Below are positions 1 to 8,697 of a stretch of 64,000 nt of DNA, in pieces. Each line of letters starts with the position of its first letter. Position 1 is the stretch's first letter. The stretch is taken from the NCBI GenBank assembly GCA_963726085.1, contig CAVSAR010000005.1:1-64000 (forward strand), given 5' to 3'. Source of the stretch: ZC4RG30 sp963726085 (lineage in GTDB: Bacteria > Pseudomonadota > Gammaproteobacteria > Steroidobacterales > Steroidobacteraceae). The notes beneath the pieces were generated by a model, which had not been told where the DNA came from, ran no database searches, and saw only the letters and a list, made by a program, of their open reading frames with translations. The position numbers and the translations under genes are program-made.

Positions 1-306
1 TCGTGCGATCTAATAGACGCTTGAATCACGAGCCAGCTAAGAACCCTGCATTTGATGATACCGGCTATCGTTAAGACTCCGAACCTGTACGCGCTCCAGT
101 CTTGAGGACCAAAGTATTGAATGGCGAACGCGCCACCAACTATGGGAACGGCTAAGGTATAGGGACGCGAGACGGTCCATTCTTACTTTGACCTGAGGTA
201 AGAGTGAAATATGAGAAGAGCCATAACCGGTGCACCGGCCAATCCCACGACCGCAGCAAAACTTGTGGGCGCGTGGGCCCTCAAGGATGACGAACAGCGC
301 TGCGGT
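1..306 (-). pseudogene. Remnant of a membrane protein, runs off the left edge
   Basis: One minus-strand frame, read from about position 306 to the window edge, gives protein-like hydrophobic sequence (segments such as VVGLAGAPVMALLIFHSYL and YTLAVPIVGGAFAIQYFG) interrupted by a single in-frame TAA at 183-185. The sequence on both sides of the stop looks like parts of one membrane protein, so this is probably a broken gene or a sequencing error. I do not recognise the family. There is no convincing start codon, because two stops precede the frame near 309-315. Confidence 0.3.
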
Positions 307-324
307 CACTACCCGCCTAGCGTA

Positions 325-340
325 CTGTATATCTATACAG
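325..340. promoter_or_regulatory. LexA-type SOS box
   Basis: CTGTATATCTATACAG matches the gammaproteobacterial LexA consensus CTGT-N8-ACAG in all eight fixed positions and is a near-perfect palindrome. It lies between the broken DUF4166-like fragment and the minus-strand membrane remnant, so no intact target gene is seen. Xanthomonad LexA proteins often use a different box, so function is uncertain. Confidence 0.4.
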
Positions 341-348
341 TTTGTACA

Positions 349-471
349 TGCCGAGATATTCGTCCTGCGTACCACCCCGATCGTGACGCCCCGGTGCACT
401 GTCTGCAGCGGCGCGTCCATTCGGTCGAATGCGGCACCCAGCAGGTTCGGGAACAGTGCACCAGCGTTCAT
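349..471 (-). pseudogene. N-terminal fragment, possibly DUF4166-like
   Basis: A start at 471, ten bases downstream of the stop of the preceding membrane gene, opens a reading frame whose first 40 residues (ALFPNLLGAAFDRMD, then APLQTVHRG) look like the start of DUF4166-type proteins. After about residue 40 the likeness is lost and the frame continues as low-quality sequence. It is best read as a truncated third gene of the GbsR-regulator unit, fused to unrelated DNA near the SOS box. The family assignment is from memory of the motif and is tentative. Confidence 0.3.
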
Positions 472-480
472 GGCGTTCAG

Positions 481-828
481 CTATTGCTTGGCCAACGCCG
501 GGTTGGTGCGCCGCGGCGAGGCATCGGCAATCTTGAACCCCACCACCAGCAGTGACAGGAACGCGCCCAGCAACGCCGCCACCAGCGTCGTGCGCGTCAC
601 GCTGACCACGTCCAGGCCACTGCCCGGCCGCACGGTGAACACCACAAACAGCAGCGGCGCGATAAACAGCATCACCGACGTGAAGGACACCCAGAATCCA
701 CTGGCCTCCCCCGACGAGCACAGTGCCGCCAGCACTCGCCGCAGCGGTGCGGACAGCACGTACACCAGGATGGTGCTCAGGATGAGGCTGATGACAACCG
801 CAACCATTAGTGAAAGTCCCGCGTTCAT
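481..828 (-). CDS. Small integral membrane protein, function unknown
   Basis: The 115-residue product has three predicted membrane segments, at about residues 5-25, 45-65 and 80-100, and a short polar C-terminus (SPRRTNPALAKQ). It follows the GbsR-type regulator gene on the same strand with a 39-base gap and a good AGGAGAAG ribosome-binding site about 6 bases before the start. The pair looks like one transcription unit. I do not recognise the family. The context suggests an envelope protein whose expression is set by the upstream regulator. Confidence 0.75.
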   Translation of the reverse strand: MNAGLSLMVAVVISLILSTILVYVLSAPLRRVLAALCSSGEASGFWVSFTSVMLFIAPLLFVVFTVRPGSGLDVVSVTRTTLVAALLGAFLSLLVVGFKIADASPRRTNPALAKQ

Positions 829-867
829 GACACTTCTCCTTGCTTCGCCTATAAATCTCTTTGCCCT

Positions 868-1440
868 TCAATGGCGCTTGCCGGCGCCGGGTCGAAGGTC
901 CAGCAGCCGCGCCACGCCGCCACCGAGCTTCATCAGGGTGGCCAGCTGCGAGCGCGGCAGCTTCAGCATCTGCTCGTACCAGCGACTGGTCTGCTCGACG
1001 AACTCCAGCATCTCCCGCAGTCGCCGGGTCGCCACGGGGCTGACCGACCGGTCCCCTTCCGCCGCTTCAAGGCACTGCCGTAGCGCGGCCGCCGCCGGAT
1101 CCAGTTCGCGCGCCTTGCGACCAGCCGCGATGCGCGTGACCAGCGTCCACAGGTCGACTTCAGCCTCGTAGAAGGTGCGACGGTCGCCCATCACGGTGAC
1201 CGGGCGCACGATTTCCCAGGTCTGCAGTTCGCGCAGCGAGGTGGAGACATTGGAGCGCGCAATGCTCAAGGCATCGGCGATCTCCTCGGCCGTCAGGGCC
1301 CGCTCCGAGGCGTACAGCAGGGCGTGGATCTGGCTGACCGAGCGGTTCACGCCCCAGCGTTCCCCGAGGTTGCCCCACAGCAGTACGAACTGGCGTACCG
1401 CCTCCGGCAGCTTGACTGCGTTGTCTGTTGTTTCTGTCAT
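868..1440 (-). CDS. GbsR/MarR-family transcriptional regulator
   Basis: A winged-helix DNA-binding protein of about 190 residues. The helix-turn-helix region is clear near residues 40-80 (ALTAEEIADALSIARSNVST, then SLRELQTWEIV), as in GbsR-type repressors, followed by a helical C-terminal half. A longer start at 1476 is possible, but the ATG at 1440 matches the usual N-terminus (MTETTDN, then LPEAVRQFVLLWGN). That ATG lies inside a long palindrome (1423-1456), which strongly suggests autoregulation. The membrane protein gene at 481-828 follows and is probably co-transcribed. GbsR-family members commonly sense small molecules, but the ligand cannot be told from sequence. Confidence 0.85.
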   Translation of the reverse strand: MTETTDNAVKLPEAVRQFVLLWGNLGERWGVNRSVSQIHALLYASERALTAEEIADALSIARSNVSTSLRELQTWEIVRPVTVMGDRRTFYEAEVDLWTLVTRIAAGRKARELDPAAAALRQCLEAAEGDRSVSPVATRRLREMLEFVEQTSRWYEQMLKLPRSQLATLMKLGGGVARLLDLRPGAGKRH

Positions 1441-1456
1441 GACAGAACTTACAGAC
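1423..1456. promoter_or_regulatory. Palindromic operator over the regulator's start codon
   Basis: A 16-bp perfect palindrome, TTCTGTCATGACAGAA (1432-1447), is flanked at equal 3-bp distances by GTCTGT (1423-1428) and ACAGAC (1451-1456), which are reverse complements. The ATG of the regulator sits in the exact centre. Two nested half-site pairs of the form CTGT/ACAG suggest two bound dimers or one large operator. Confidence 0.65.
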
Positions 1457-1539
1457 CATTCAGACGCGCATGTCAAGAATCTGTCGGAAGGCCGATCTTA
1501 GGGGGTCGCGATGCCTTTGGCGCCTGGTCCGCCTCGGGA

Positions 1540-1558
1540 ACTCCGCCACTGGCGGAGT
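1540..1558. repeat. Small extragenic palindrome, copy 1
   Basis: ACTCCGCCACTGGCGGAGT is a perfect 9-bp inverted repeat around one base. The same 19-mer and part of its right flank (GGTTT, then GGGCT) recur at 3196-3214, and a one-base variant lies at 18732-18750. This is a REP-type element. Confidence 0.7.
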
Positions 1559-1641
1559 GGTTTAGGGCTAGCCCCCGGCGGCTGCTGGCTGGCCCACGGG
1601 CTTTGCGAGCGGCGGCATCGGCCAGCCCCTGCGCCAACGCA

Positions 1642-2794
1642 TTAACCAGGCGGAACCGCCTGAGCTGGGGAAGATCTATCGCGATGACCCAAGGCCGGAC
1701 TCTCGGACGGTCGGCGTATGCCAGCCCTTTGGAGGCGCGGTTTCGTGGGTCGCGTGACTGGAACGCGATCCATCGCACCCGAGGACTTGCTCAGCAGCGA
1801 CAGCAGCGCGCCGGCACCGCTTCCTCGACTGCTACTTGTCGCCCGGAACGGTCCCCTGCCCTCCTGCCAGGCAGTCAGCACCACCGGGTTGATGTATGAC
1901 TTGCGACAGACGGCAGGCGTATTGCGCAGCTGCGCGGCGACCTGGCCCACGACCTCGGCAATGGCCTTGCGACAGGCGCTGTCGGTGCACGGATCTGGCC
2001 GCGGCACCTGCAGCAGCAGCTCAAACGCCCGCAACGTGGCGTGCCAGGTCCGAAAGTCCTTGGCCGAGAAGTCCCCGCCCAGGTGCCGGTGCAGGTAGGC
2101 ATTGACCTGGCCTGAGTCGATGGCATGGCGCCGGCCCTCGTCGTCCAGGTACTGGAACAGCCGCTGCCCGGGAAGGTGCTGGCACTTGCGCACCAGGGCG
2201 GCGACCCGGCCGTCCTCGATGGGCACGTCGTGCAGCGCACCGCCCTTGCCCGGGAACCTCAAGACCCCGCCCTTGCGCCCGAACCGCGCATGCCGGTCCA
2301 GCAGCGTCGACAGCCCGAAACTGCCATTGCTGCGCGCGTACTCGGCGTTGCCGATGCGGATGCAGGTGGCATCCATCAGGCTGATGACCAGGGCCAGTAC
2401 TTTTTCCTGCGGCAACCCGGGCTTGCGCAGGTCGGTTTTCAGGATGCGCCGCAGGCGCGGCAGCAGGCGCCCGAACTCATGCATGCGCGCATGCTTGAGC
2501 TCGTCCTTGGTCTCGCCGCCACAGCGGGTGATAGCGATACTGCTTGCGACCGCGCGCATCGCGGCCGGTGGCCTGCAGGTGCCCGCGCGGATGGGCACAG
2601 ATCCAGACGTGCTCGTAGGCCGGCGGAATGGCCAGCGAGCGAATCCGATCCAGCGTGGCCGGGTCGGTGACGGGCCGGCCGCTGGCGGTCCGGTAGGTAA
2701 AGGACGGCTTGTTGCCGCGGCTGCGGCCGCGCAGCCGGCTGATGCCCGGGGTGTCGTCGGTGATGTACCGCAGCGATGGGACCCCGGGCACCAA
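1642..2794 (-). pseudogene. DNA topoisomerase IB, frameshifted
   Basis: Type IB (poxvirus-like) topoisomerases relax supercoils through a 3'-phosphotyrosine intermediate. The N-terminal third (TTG start at 2794, LRYITDDTPGISRLRGR) and the rest (KDELKHARMHEFGRLLPRLR onward) are in different frames, with the shift near 2495-2515 in the conserved 'RYHPxWR' segment. The active-site region is present: AKDFRTWHATLRAF, and the catalytic tyrosine in NTPAVCRKSYINP. The last 60 or so residues of the open frame look like read-through beyond the usual end. A single-base indel explains the break, either true decay or sequence error. The neighbouring CsbD gene lies 6 bases upstream on the same strand. Confidence 0.8.
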
Positions 2795-2800
2795 GTGCGC

Positions 2801-3004
2801 CTAGCGCGAGCTCTGCCGGTCCATGTCGCGGGCGCCCTTGCCCGCGGCGCTCTTGGCATCGCCATAGGCCTTCTCGGCCTTGCCCGCCATCTCGCGCGCC
2901 TTGCCCTTAGCTTCCTGGGTGCCATTGGAGGTGACCTTGCCAAAGTCCTTCTGCACCTTGCCGGCAGCCTCCTTGACCGTACCCTTGACCTGTTGCTTGT
3001 TCAT
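2801..3004 (-). CDS. CsbD-family stress protein
   Basis: A 67-residue, highly charged, alanine- and lysine-rich protein starting MNKQQVKGTVKEAAGKVQKD with repeated KG/AKG motifs, typical of CsbD (named from the Bacillus sigma-B general stress gene). CsbD proteins are small, mostly helical or disordered, and of unknown biochemical role, usually induced by envelope or osmotic stress. The gene ends a few bases before the topoisomerase start, so both may share a transcript. Confidence 0.9.
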   Translation of the reverse strand: MNKQQVKGTVKEAAGKVQKDFGKVTSNGTQEAKGKAREMAGKAEKAYGDAKSAAGKGARDMDRQSSR

Positions 3005-3195
3005 GTCGATTCCTTTGCGTGAATATCAAAGCCCCAGCGCATTTGGAACTGGCCGCGGCGCTATGACCAGCCGGCGCAGTCCACGTCCTTGTGTGGGTCC
3101 GTTCCTACCCTGGCAGCGTGGGCAGCTGCCTTACGGCACTAAAGCCGTTTACCCACATGGAAGGGGCGAACCCGGTGGCATCGACGGAGTGAGCG

Positions 3196-3214
3196 ACTCC
3201 GCCACTGGCGGAGT
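3196..3214. repeat. Small extragenic palindrome, copy 2
   Basis: Identical 19-mer to the copy at 1540-1558 (ACTCCGCCACTGGCGGAGT), in the intergenic space between the M48 protease stop and the CsbD start. The identity with copy 1 continues for several bases to the right. Confidence 0.7.
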
Positions 3215-3289
3215 GGTTTCGGGCTCGGACGGGAGCCAGGGACCCAGGAGCTTCCTGGAGTTGCACCGCCGGACGGCAGGGAATCCGGC

Positions 3290-5152
3290 CTAAAGGATCC
3301 GCGACCCGCGGATTTGCTTCAGCCGCTTCGCGAATCCATTGTTGGCGCCATTCTCGACGCACAAGACGAAAGTCTCCCCCGGAAAGGCCACGTCAGCGTA
3401 GATCGATCGTTCGGTCGCCTCGATCTTTGCCTTGTCGCTGAGGCTGAACGGTCCGGCGCACGTAAAGCCAAGCACGAAGAGCGGCACGTCGCGGAAATGA
3501 ACTGTCATCTTGCGCACCAGGTAGACCCGGCGCACGGCAGGCATGGCGCGCAGCTGCTTCACCAGGTGGGCCAACTCGTCAGTCGACAGCCCATGGGGCA
3601 CGAACGGATCCATCGTCGATACCTGGTTGCGCTCGCGGCGCGCGGCGTCGAGCATGGCCGCGCCCTGGGTGCTGCGCTCATGCCACTTGGCAGCTGCCTC
3701 CTTGTCACCGAGCTTCCAGAAGAAGTCGCGCAGCAGCCCCGCCCCTTCGGCGACATCCCGTACATCCTTGGCAATTACCGCCTCAAGCAGGGGCACGCCC
3801 TCGGCGCTGCCGGCCAGTACCAGCTGCCGACCCAGCGCAAACTGAGCCGGCTGAAAATCCGGAATTCGAGCGACCAGGTCGCGGCGCATGCCCAAGGCAA
3901 CTGCCGCGCCCTCGCCGAAATGCTCCTCCAACTCCGCCAATTCCAGGATCGCGACGCCGTCCGGCCTGGACGTCTTTGCCTGTTCGCGCAGCTCAGCCAG
4001 CCGGGCACGGGATTTCTGGGTCTGTTCGTGAAACGCGCGCCAACTGTTGGCAATCTGCTCGCGCCACTGCGTATCAAATCGCTGCTGCAACCCGGGTAGC
4101 GCCGTGCCCAGCAGTTGCTCGGCCCCCTCCCCTGCACGCGGCGGCACAAACTGCGCCTGTGCCCCGATGGCCGCCAGGCGATCCGTCAGGGACGGGTGCG
4201 TATCGGCATAGGAGGTCCTGGCAGCCAGCGCGCGCTGCTGCCATTGCACCCGCTCCTCCTCCGGGACTGCCTCGATGGCGGTCGCGGCAAAGCCGCTGTA
4301 CGGGGAGAACGCCGGCTGGGCGGTGTCCTTGGCCGCGGCATGAATCGCGGGCCAGTATTTCTCCTCGAAATAGCTGCCCATCACATGAACGCTGGTCAGG
4401 GCCTGGCCGGCCGACAAAACCGAGGTCACCCGCACCGAGGCCGCGTCGGCTTCGTACTCATTGGTCCGGGCGAACGGGAAGGAAATGGCATTGAACCGCG
4501 GCACATACCAGTGGAAGAACGTGCGGATGAAGGTGGCTCCGAGCTGTCCCTGCGCCGCGAATGCCGCATCCAGCCGGGCCCATATCAGGCGCAACCGGTA
4601 GATCCAGTTCCCGACGCGTGCATGCCCACGCGACAGGTGCCCAAGCTCATGCGCCAGGACGGACTTGACCTGCTCTACGGTCAGGCCCTTCATCAGGGGC
4701 AACCCCAGCAACAGGTAGTTGCGATGCCAGCCCAGGAACCCCAGGCGTGGCAGCTGCGTCACGCCGGCATTGAACTGCGGGGTCAGCACCACTTCGTGGA
4801 CGACCGGGGTCTTCAGGTCTGCGCGCAGCTCATCGAGGAGGGCGAAAAGCGCCGGGGAGTCGCCACGCGTTACGCGCTCCCCTTCCGGGGATTCGAACCG
4901 GATCCACAACGAGCGCAGCAGCACCCACAGCAGCGGACCCACCACGAGGAGCAACTTGACGGCCACCACCTTCGGGACGGCGATACCAAACAGCAGCAGC
5001 ACGCACAGGCCCAGCAGTCCTGCTGCCACGAGAAGGAGAAACCCATATCCCAGCGCGGCCCAGGCCAGAACACGTCGGCGATAGGCCGCCGGATTGGCTG
5101 CAGCGAGTCCCTCCATCCGGGAAACCAATGCCTCGAATTGCCCTTGCTTCAT
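3290..5152 (-). CDS. M48-family zinc metallopeptidase, membrane-bound
   Basis: A 620-residue protein with two membrane segments near residues 32-57 and 62-80, then an M48 peptidase domain. The zinc motif HELGH is at 168-172 (SVLAHELGHLSRGHARV), and a downstream glutamate in NEYEADAASV fits the third zinc ligand of the family. The long C-terminal half is helical with repeat-like segments and no motif I recognise. M48 enzymes (HtpX, Ste24, BepA types) degrade or process envelope proteins. This long form with an N-terminal membrane anchor is common in Xanthomonadaceae. The gene stands alone. Confidence 0.9.
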   Translation of the reverse strand: MKQGQFEALVSRMEGLAAANPAAYRRRVLAWAALGYGFLLLVAAGLLGLCVLLLFGIAVPKVVAVKLLLVVGPLLWVLLRSLWIRFESPEGERVTRGDSPALFALLDELRADLKTPVVHEVVLTPQFNAGVTQLPRLGFLGWHRNYLLLGLPLMKGLTVEQVKSVLAHELGHLSRGHARVGNWIYRLRLIWARLDAAFAAQGQLGATFIRTFFHWYVPRFNAISFPFARTNEYEADAASVRVTSVLSAGQALTSVHVMGSYFEEKYWPAIHAAAKDTAQPAFSPYSGFAATAIEAVPEEERVQWQQRALAARTSYADTHPSLTDRLAAIGAQAQFVPPRAGEGAEQLLGTALPGLQQRFDTQWREQIANSWRAFHEQTQKSRARLAELREQAKTSRPDGVAILELAELEEHFGEGAAVALGMRRDLVARIPDFQPAQFALGRQLVLAGSAEGVPLLEAVIAKDVRDVAEGAGLLRDFFWKLGDKEAAAKWHERSTQGAAMLDAARRERNQVSTMDPFVPHGLSTDELAHLVKQLRAMPAVRRVYLVRKMTVHFRDVPLFVLGFTCAGPFSLSDKAKIEATERSIYADVAFPGETFVLCVENGANNGFAKRLKQIRGSRIL

Positions 5153-5448
5153 GTCTTGCGCACTCTCTTGGGGAAGTGTTTTGGGACTTTATCAGCGCCT
5201 TAGCTGGCGCAGGCTGACGCGCTACACGTATCCAGCAATGCCGAGCAAGAACAAATCCGGAGTATCGGTCCGCTGCAGCGACTAACCCCCTACCATGAGT
5301 CTCATTGATACACCACTTGAAAGATACAGAGGTTGAAGACTAGCGTGCTGTCCCACTGCGTTGGCTCGTCTTGGTGAACGCGATCGGCGCAAGATCCATC
5401 GCCGCCTCATCGTTGCCACGTCTTGCGGCCCTACCCATTTCGAATTAC

Positions 5449-5899
5449 TCAGGTGGCAATAAGGTCACCGACCCGACGCATCACCTCGCTGGCCACCCGA
5501 CACACGGCCGCCACGAACGTATCATCGATTTCCAGCTGACCTTCGTATTCAGCGACATTGCGCTTTCGGTGTGCGCCATCCAGCACGCGCCACTGCTCGG
5601 CGGGCATCCCAAACGTATGCACCAGGCATTGAAATACGAGCGCGGTTTTCCGATCGGTACCCATGCCGACGCAAGGCTGCCAATGACAGGGCATGCGCGG
5701 CGTTGTAGGCCAGGTCGAAGCGACTCTCGAGGCTCAGTTCAGAACGCTGGGCATCGGCAAGCCGCGCCCGTCCGGAGCGGATCAATCCCTGAATTTCCGC
5801 TGGGGATGCCGGCCCCGCCTTCAGCGTCCCGATCCGGACCAGATTATCCAGCTCGCGATGCGCCACCGACCTCTCCGAGCAGCACCTCGTAGGAACCAC
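5449..5899 (-). pseudogene. HEPN-domain toxin remnant, frameshifted
   Basis: The N-terminal part (ELDNLVRIGTLKAGPASPAE, then ESRFDLAYNAAHALSLAALR) and the C-terminal part (VFQCLVHTFGMP, then AHRKRNVAEYEG) lie in two frames that meet near 5680. Together they read as a HEPN-fold protein of about 145 residues with the RKRNxxEY-type RNase motif of MNT/HEPN toxin partners. It directly follows the nucleotidyltransferase-type antitoxin remnant, which is the usual order. In intact systems the MNT protein modifies and silences the HEPN RNase. Here both genes are broken. Confidence 0.65.
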
Positions 5900-6474
5900 G
5901 CAGGACCCGGTCGATAAAGGATCCGGCCTGTTCGCGCCGACGCCCGAATTCCAGCGACGTCAGCAGCGTGGGATGAACCGTTCGCGACAGCTGCGCCTCC
6001 ACCGGTGCCAACGCGCGATACAGAATCCTCCAGCATCAGGTGGTCACTGACCACCAGCACATCCACATCGCTGGCCGCCTGCGCACTGCCACTGGCAACG
6101 GAACCGAGTACCGCCGCAAACGCGATCTCGTTGGCCAGCGGCTGCAGCGCAGCTCGCAGCGGATCCAACAAGCCCACCGTCTTTCTGACCAGCGCCACCA
6201 GCTCTTGGAAGACCGGTGCCTGCGCATTGGCGCGGTAGTGCTTTTCTGTCGCCGACCACCTGCACACTGACCAGGCCGCTTTCTGCCAGGCGCGCAAGTT
6301 CGCGCTGCACCGCCCTGAACCCACGCGCGCGCGCTCGATGATTTCGCTGCCCATGAAGGCTCGCTCGGGGTGTCCGAACAACAGTCCCAGCACCCGTTGT
6401 TGGTGTCCTCGTAAACAGTGCATCGGCCAGCGCTGAGCGCTGGCCGACAGCCGAATTGGCCTGAGGATCCCCAC
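5880..6474 (-). pseudogene. HTH-nucleotidyltransferase (MNT) antitoxin remnant
   Basis: The frame from 6474 begins with a winged-helix region (LFGHPERAFMGSEIIERA), shifts into another frame for RAVQRELARLAESGLVSV, returns for NAQAPVFQELVALVRKTVGL, and reaches the minimal nucleotidyltransferase signature GSVASGSAQAASDVDVLVVS (GS, then SDxD). A further shift near 6000 scrambles the C-terminus. The layout matches HTH-MNT proteins that partner HEPN toxins. At least three shifts in 600 bases argue for real decay, though sequence error cannot be excluded. Confidence 0.6.
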
Positions 6475-6699
6475 CCTCTTGACCGGGCCGCGCCGCCTGC
6501 CTATCTATACCCATAGTGGGAATCACCGTACCCACTGACGGGTTTCAGAGCTAGCGCTTATAGGTCCAGATACCTACTTTCGATGAAATCGGATCATGAG
6601 AGGTACATTCTGTTCAGGGGATGACTCGGACCTCAGGGCAATGCGACGTGCCTGCCTTCAGCCGGTCCGCCCCATCGTTTCCAGAAGTCCGCTGGCTTC

Positions 6700-7070
6700 A
6701 CGATCTAAATTTCGATGCGTGCCACCAGAGCAGATCCCTGTCCCCTGTCACCAGGTAGTCCACGTTCCGGACAGCGGACCAATTCCAGGAACGGCGGGTC
6801 CGGTTACATCCCTGCATGTGGGCAACCGGCGTCTTGGCGGGTAGCACCACCTGGCAAGTGGCACGTCAAGTTTTCAGCCAACAGCTCCTCCCGATCCGAG
6901 GGAGCAGTCCGAACTTCGGATAGGCCATCTCGTGGCAATGAGCTCTTCGGCCACCGGGGTCAGAGCAGCGGCGTGACCTGCCCGGCCTGCCAGGCAAGAA
7001 CGCAGGGGCTCAGGCCTGCCTCCCGCGAACAGCAAGGCGACAACCCACGTTCGGTCCAATACGAACCGCG
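6700..7070 (-). pseudogene. PIN-domain toxin remnant
   Basis: In-frame blocks of a PIN ribonuclease can be pieced together on the minus strand: RFVLDRTWVVALLFAGGRPE (in place of the usual LDTNVVVSALLF), a middle block ending in AYPKFGL-like sequence, and DYLVTGDRDLLW near 6715-6770, which carries the C-terminal acidic signature. The blocks are in different frames and the first catalytic region is altered. It lies just after an AbrB-type antitoxin remnant, which is the expected order of this toxin-antitoxin class. Confidence 0.5.
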
Positions 7071-7089
7071 GCGCCTGGCTTATCGGCGG

Positions 7090-7275
7090 CCCTCTATCGC
7101 CGCGACCAGGTGACCGCGGCCTCGATGTCCTTATCAGTCAGGGACAGTTCGGCCAATTTCGCGCGCACGGCATCGGCAGCGCTCGAGGCGCACCGGCGTC
7201 AGGATGATTTGACCATCCCTTGTCTGCACATCAAAGGACCGCGCGCCTCCCACTGCCTCGGTCGCCGCCTTGGGC
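7090..7275 (-). pseudogene. AbrB/MazE-type antitoxin remnant
   Basis: The minus strand reads ARSFDVQTRDGQIILTPVRL and then, after one shift, ADAVRAKLAELSLTDKDIEA followed by AVTWSR. This is the second half of the small swapped-hairpin antitoxins that pair with PIN toxins. The usual N-terminal DNA-binding half is not recognisable. It ends about 20 bases before the PIN remnant. Confidence 0.5.
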
Positions 7276-7577
7276 GGGGTTGCTGATTCGGAGGGTCTAC
7301 TTCGGCAAGCATGCGAGTCACCGAAGGTAAGGAATTCTTACTTTACCACTTCCTGGCTGCCAGTGTTCGGCCTGATCGCTCAGGTCCCCCGCCCTCCCCT
7401 AACCCGGTTTCGTCGAACGTTGACAAAGATATCCATCGTTTTGGAGATTTTGAAGCTTCTGGCTCCTAATCCGAGGAACGTTTCGAATTTCGATGAATAT
7501 CGCGTCTGGAGCCATTACGGATGCTGTGATTCCGGAGCAGATTGTTTAAATACTTATATATATCAATCTATTACATA

Positions 7578-7594
7578 GGTTTCGTCACGAAACC
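7578..7594. repeat. Centromere-type inverted repeat, copy 1
   Basis: GGTTTCGTCACGAAACC has perfect 7-bp arms around TCA. A near copy (15 of 17 bases) lies at 8671-8687, between parA and parB, and both copies follow AT-rich DNA. Likely ParB or ParA binding sites. Confidence 0.6.
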
Positions 7595-7600
7595 TTCAGT

Positions 7601-7616
7601 AGATTCACGTGAAACA
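7601..7616. promoter_or_regulatory. parS-like site
   Basis: AGATTCACGTGAAACA matches the canonical bacterial parS TGTTTCACGTGAAACA at 14 of 16 positions, including the whole CACGTG core and right arm. It ends 7 bases before the parB stop codon. Confidence 0.5.
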
Positions 7617-7623
7617 GTCCGCC

Positions 7624-8605
7624 TCAGGACCGCCCGACCTCGGCCACGATCTTGCCCACCACGGCCAGGACCGCCTCGCGGTCGGCCACGGCCAGTCCAT
7701 TGGGAAACGCCAGGACGACCTTGCCGCGTGCATTGCGGGTCACCACCACCTTGCCGGTGCCCACCGCGTAGGCCTGCTTCAGGGGCTCCACCTTGCGCGA
7801 GTTGTCCAGGCTGGCCAGCAGCGCCTTCAGGATGGCCCCCGGCCCACCTCCCTGCCCCTTCTTCGCCAGATATTGCGCGCGTTCCAAGACCACCTCGCGA
7901 GCGCCGGAGCGATCCATCAGCGTCGCCAGCTTGTAGGCCGGATCCACGGGCACTGCGCTGGGGTCCGGGAACAGCCGCGCCAGCGTCGCCTGGCGCAGCA
8001 AGGACGCGGCCTTGAGCATCTTGGTCACCTGCCCCTTGGACTGGCCCATGGCCTCCGCCAGCGCCTCCTGGGTGGCAAACAGGCCTGCATCCAGGTGTTC
8101 CAGGAACGACATGGCCCGCTCCATGGGGGTGATGTCCTGGCGGTCCTCATTCTCGATATGCATCAGGACGGCCGCCTTGGCATCGTCCACTGCAACAATG
8201 CGCAGCTTCAACCGCGCGTTGAGGTGCTCGCAGGCAAAGCGCCGGCGCATGCCGGAGATCAGCTCGTAGTCAAAGTCCGGGTCCCCGACCAGGCGCCGGG
8301 CCACCGCCGGCTCCTGCTGTCCATCCTTGGCAATCGAATCGATCAGGTCCTCGCAGCGCTCGCGCGTGTACCAGGCCGCCGGTGCGGTTGTGATGCTTCC
8401 AGGCGCGCACCCGCTTGGGATCCACCAGGAACACGTTCTCGCGCTCCAGCGGCGGTGCCACGCGCCCGGTCAATGCCAGCTCCGCGGCCGGCACCACGGG
8501 CTGGGCGCGCGACCCGGACTCAAAGGGCGACGGCTGCGCGCGGTCCTTGACCGACTGGGCGATCTCCCCGAGGTTGACGCCCCCGAACAAGCGGCTCTTG
8601 GCCAT
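7624..8605 (-). CDS. parB: ParB-family partition protein (one-base frameshift)
   Basis: ParB binds the plasmid centromere and stimulates ParA. The N-terminus starts MAKSRLFGGVNLGEIAQSVK, and the ParB/Srx core follows in another frame (YTRERCEDLIDSIAKDG, then FDYELISGMRRRFACEHLN), with a KorB-like HTH (TQEALAEAMGQSKGQVTKML). The two frames join cleanly near 8365-8390 if one G is removed from the GGCGG stretch after HNR. Given that partition is needed for a large plasmid, a base-call error is more likely than a dead gene. It lies 92 bases downstream of parA on the same strand. Confidence 0.85.
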
Positions 8606-8670
8606 ATCCGTTTCCTCTGTATCGCCGGAGGCGATTTGCTATTTAACTTTATAAATCAAATACTTAATCT

Positions 8671-8687
8671 GGTTTCCACACGAAACC
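8671..8687. repeat. Centromere-type inverted repeat, copy 2
   Basis: GGTTTCCACACGAAACC matches the repeat at 7578-7594 at 15 of 17 positions. It sits in the AT-rich 92-bp gap between parA and parB, where it could serve as a ParB site or as an operator for parB. Confidence 0.55.
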
Positions 8688-8697
8688 TGGGGCTGGC

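Larger units (their letters stand above)
7281..7623. other. AT-rich centromere-like region after parB
   Basis: No gene is seen. The stretch from about 7430 to 7600 is clearly poorer in GC than its surroundings (for example TTAAATACTTATATATATC near 7546-7564). It contains a GTAAG-N5-CTTAC palindrome at 7327-7341, the 17-bp inverted repeat at 7578-7594 and a parS-like site at 7601-7616. Its position immediately downstream of parB fits a plasmid partition site. Confidence 0.55.

Noticed and set aside
230..1171. Long plus-strand open frame of 313 codons
   Set aside because: It runs antisense to the membrane protein and the GbsR-type regulator. Its composition (many Ser, Arg, Ala runs) is typical of shadow frames in GC-rich DNA.
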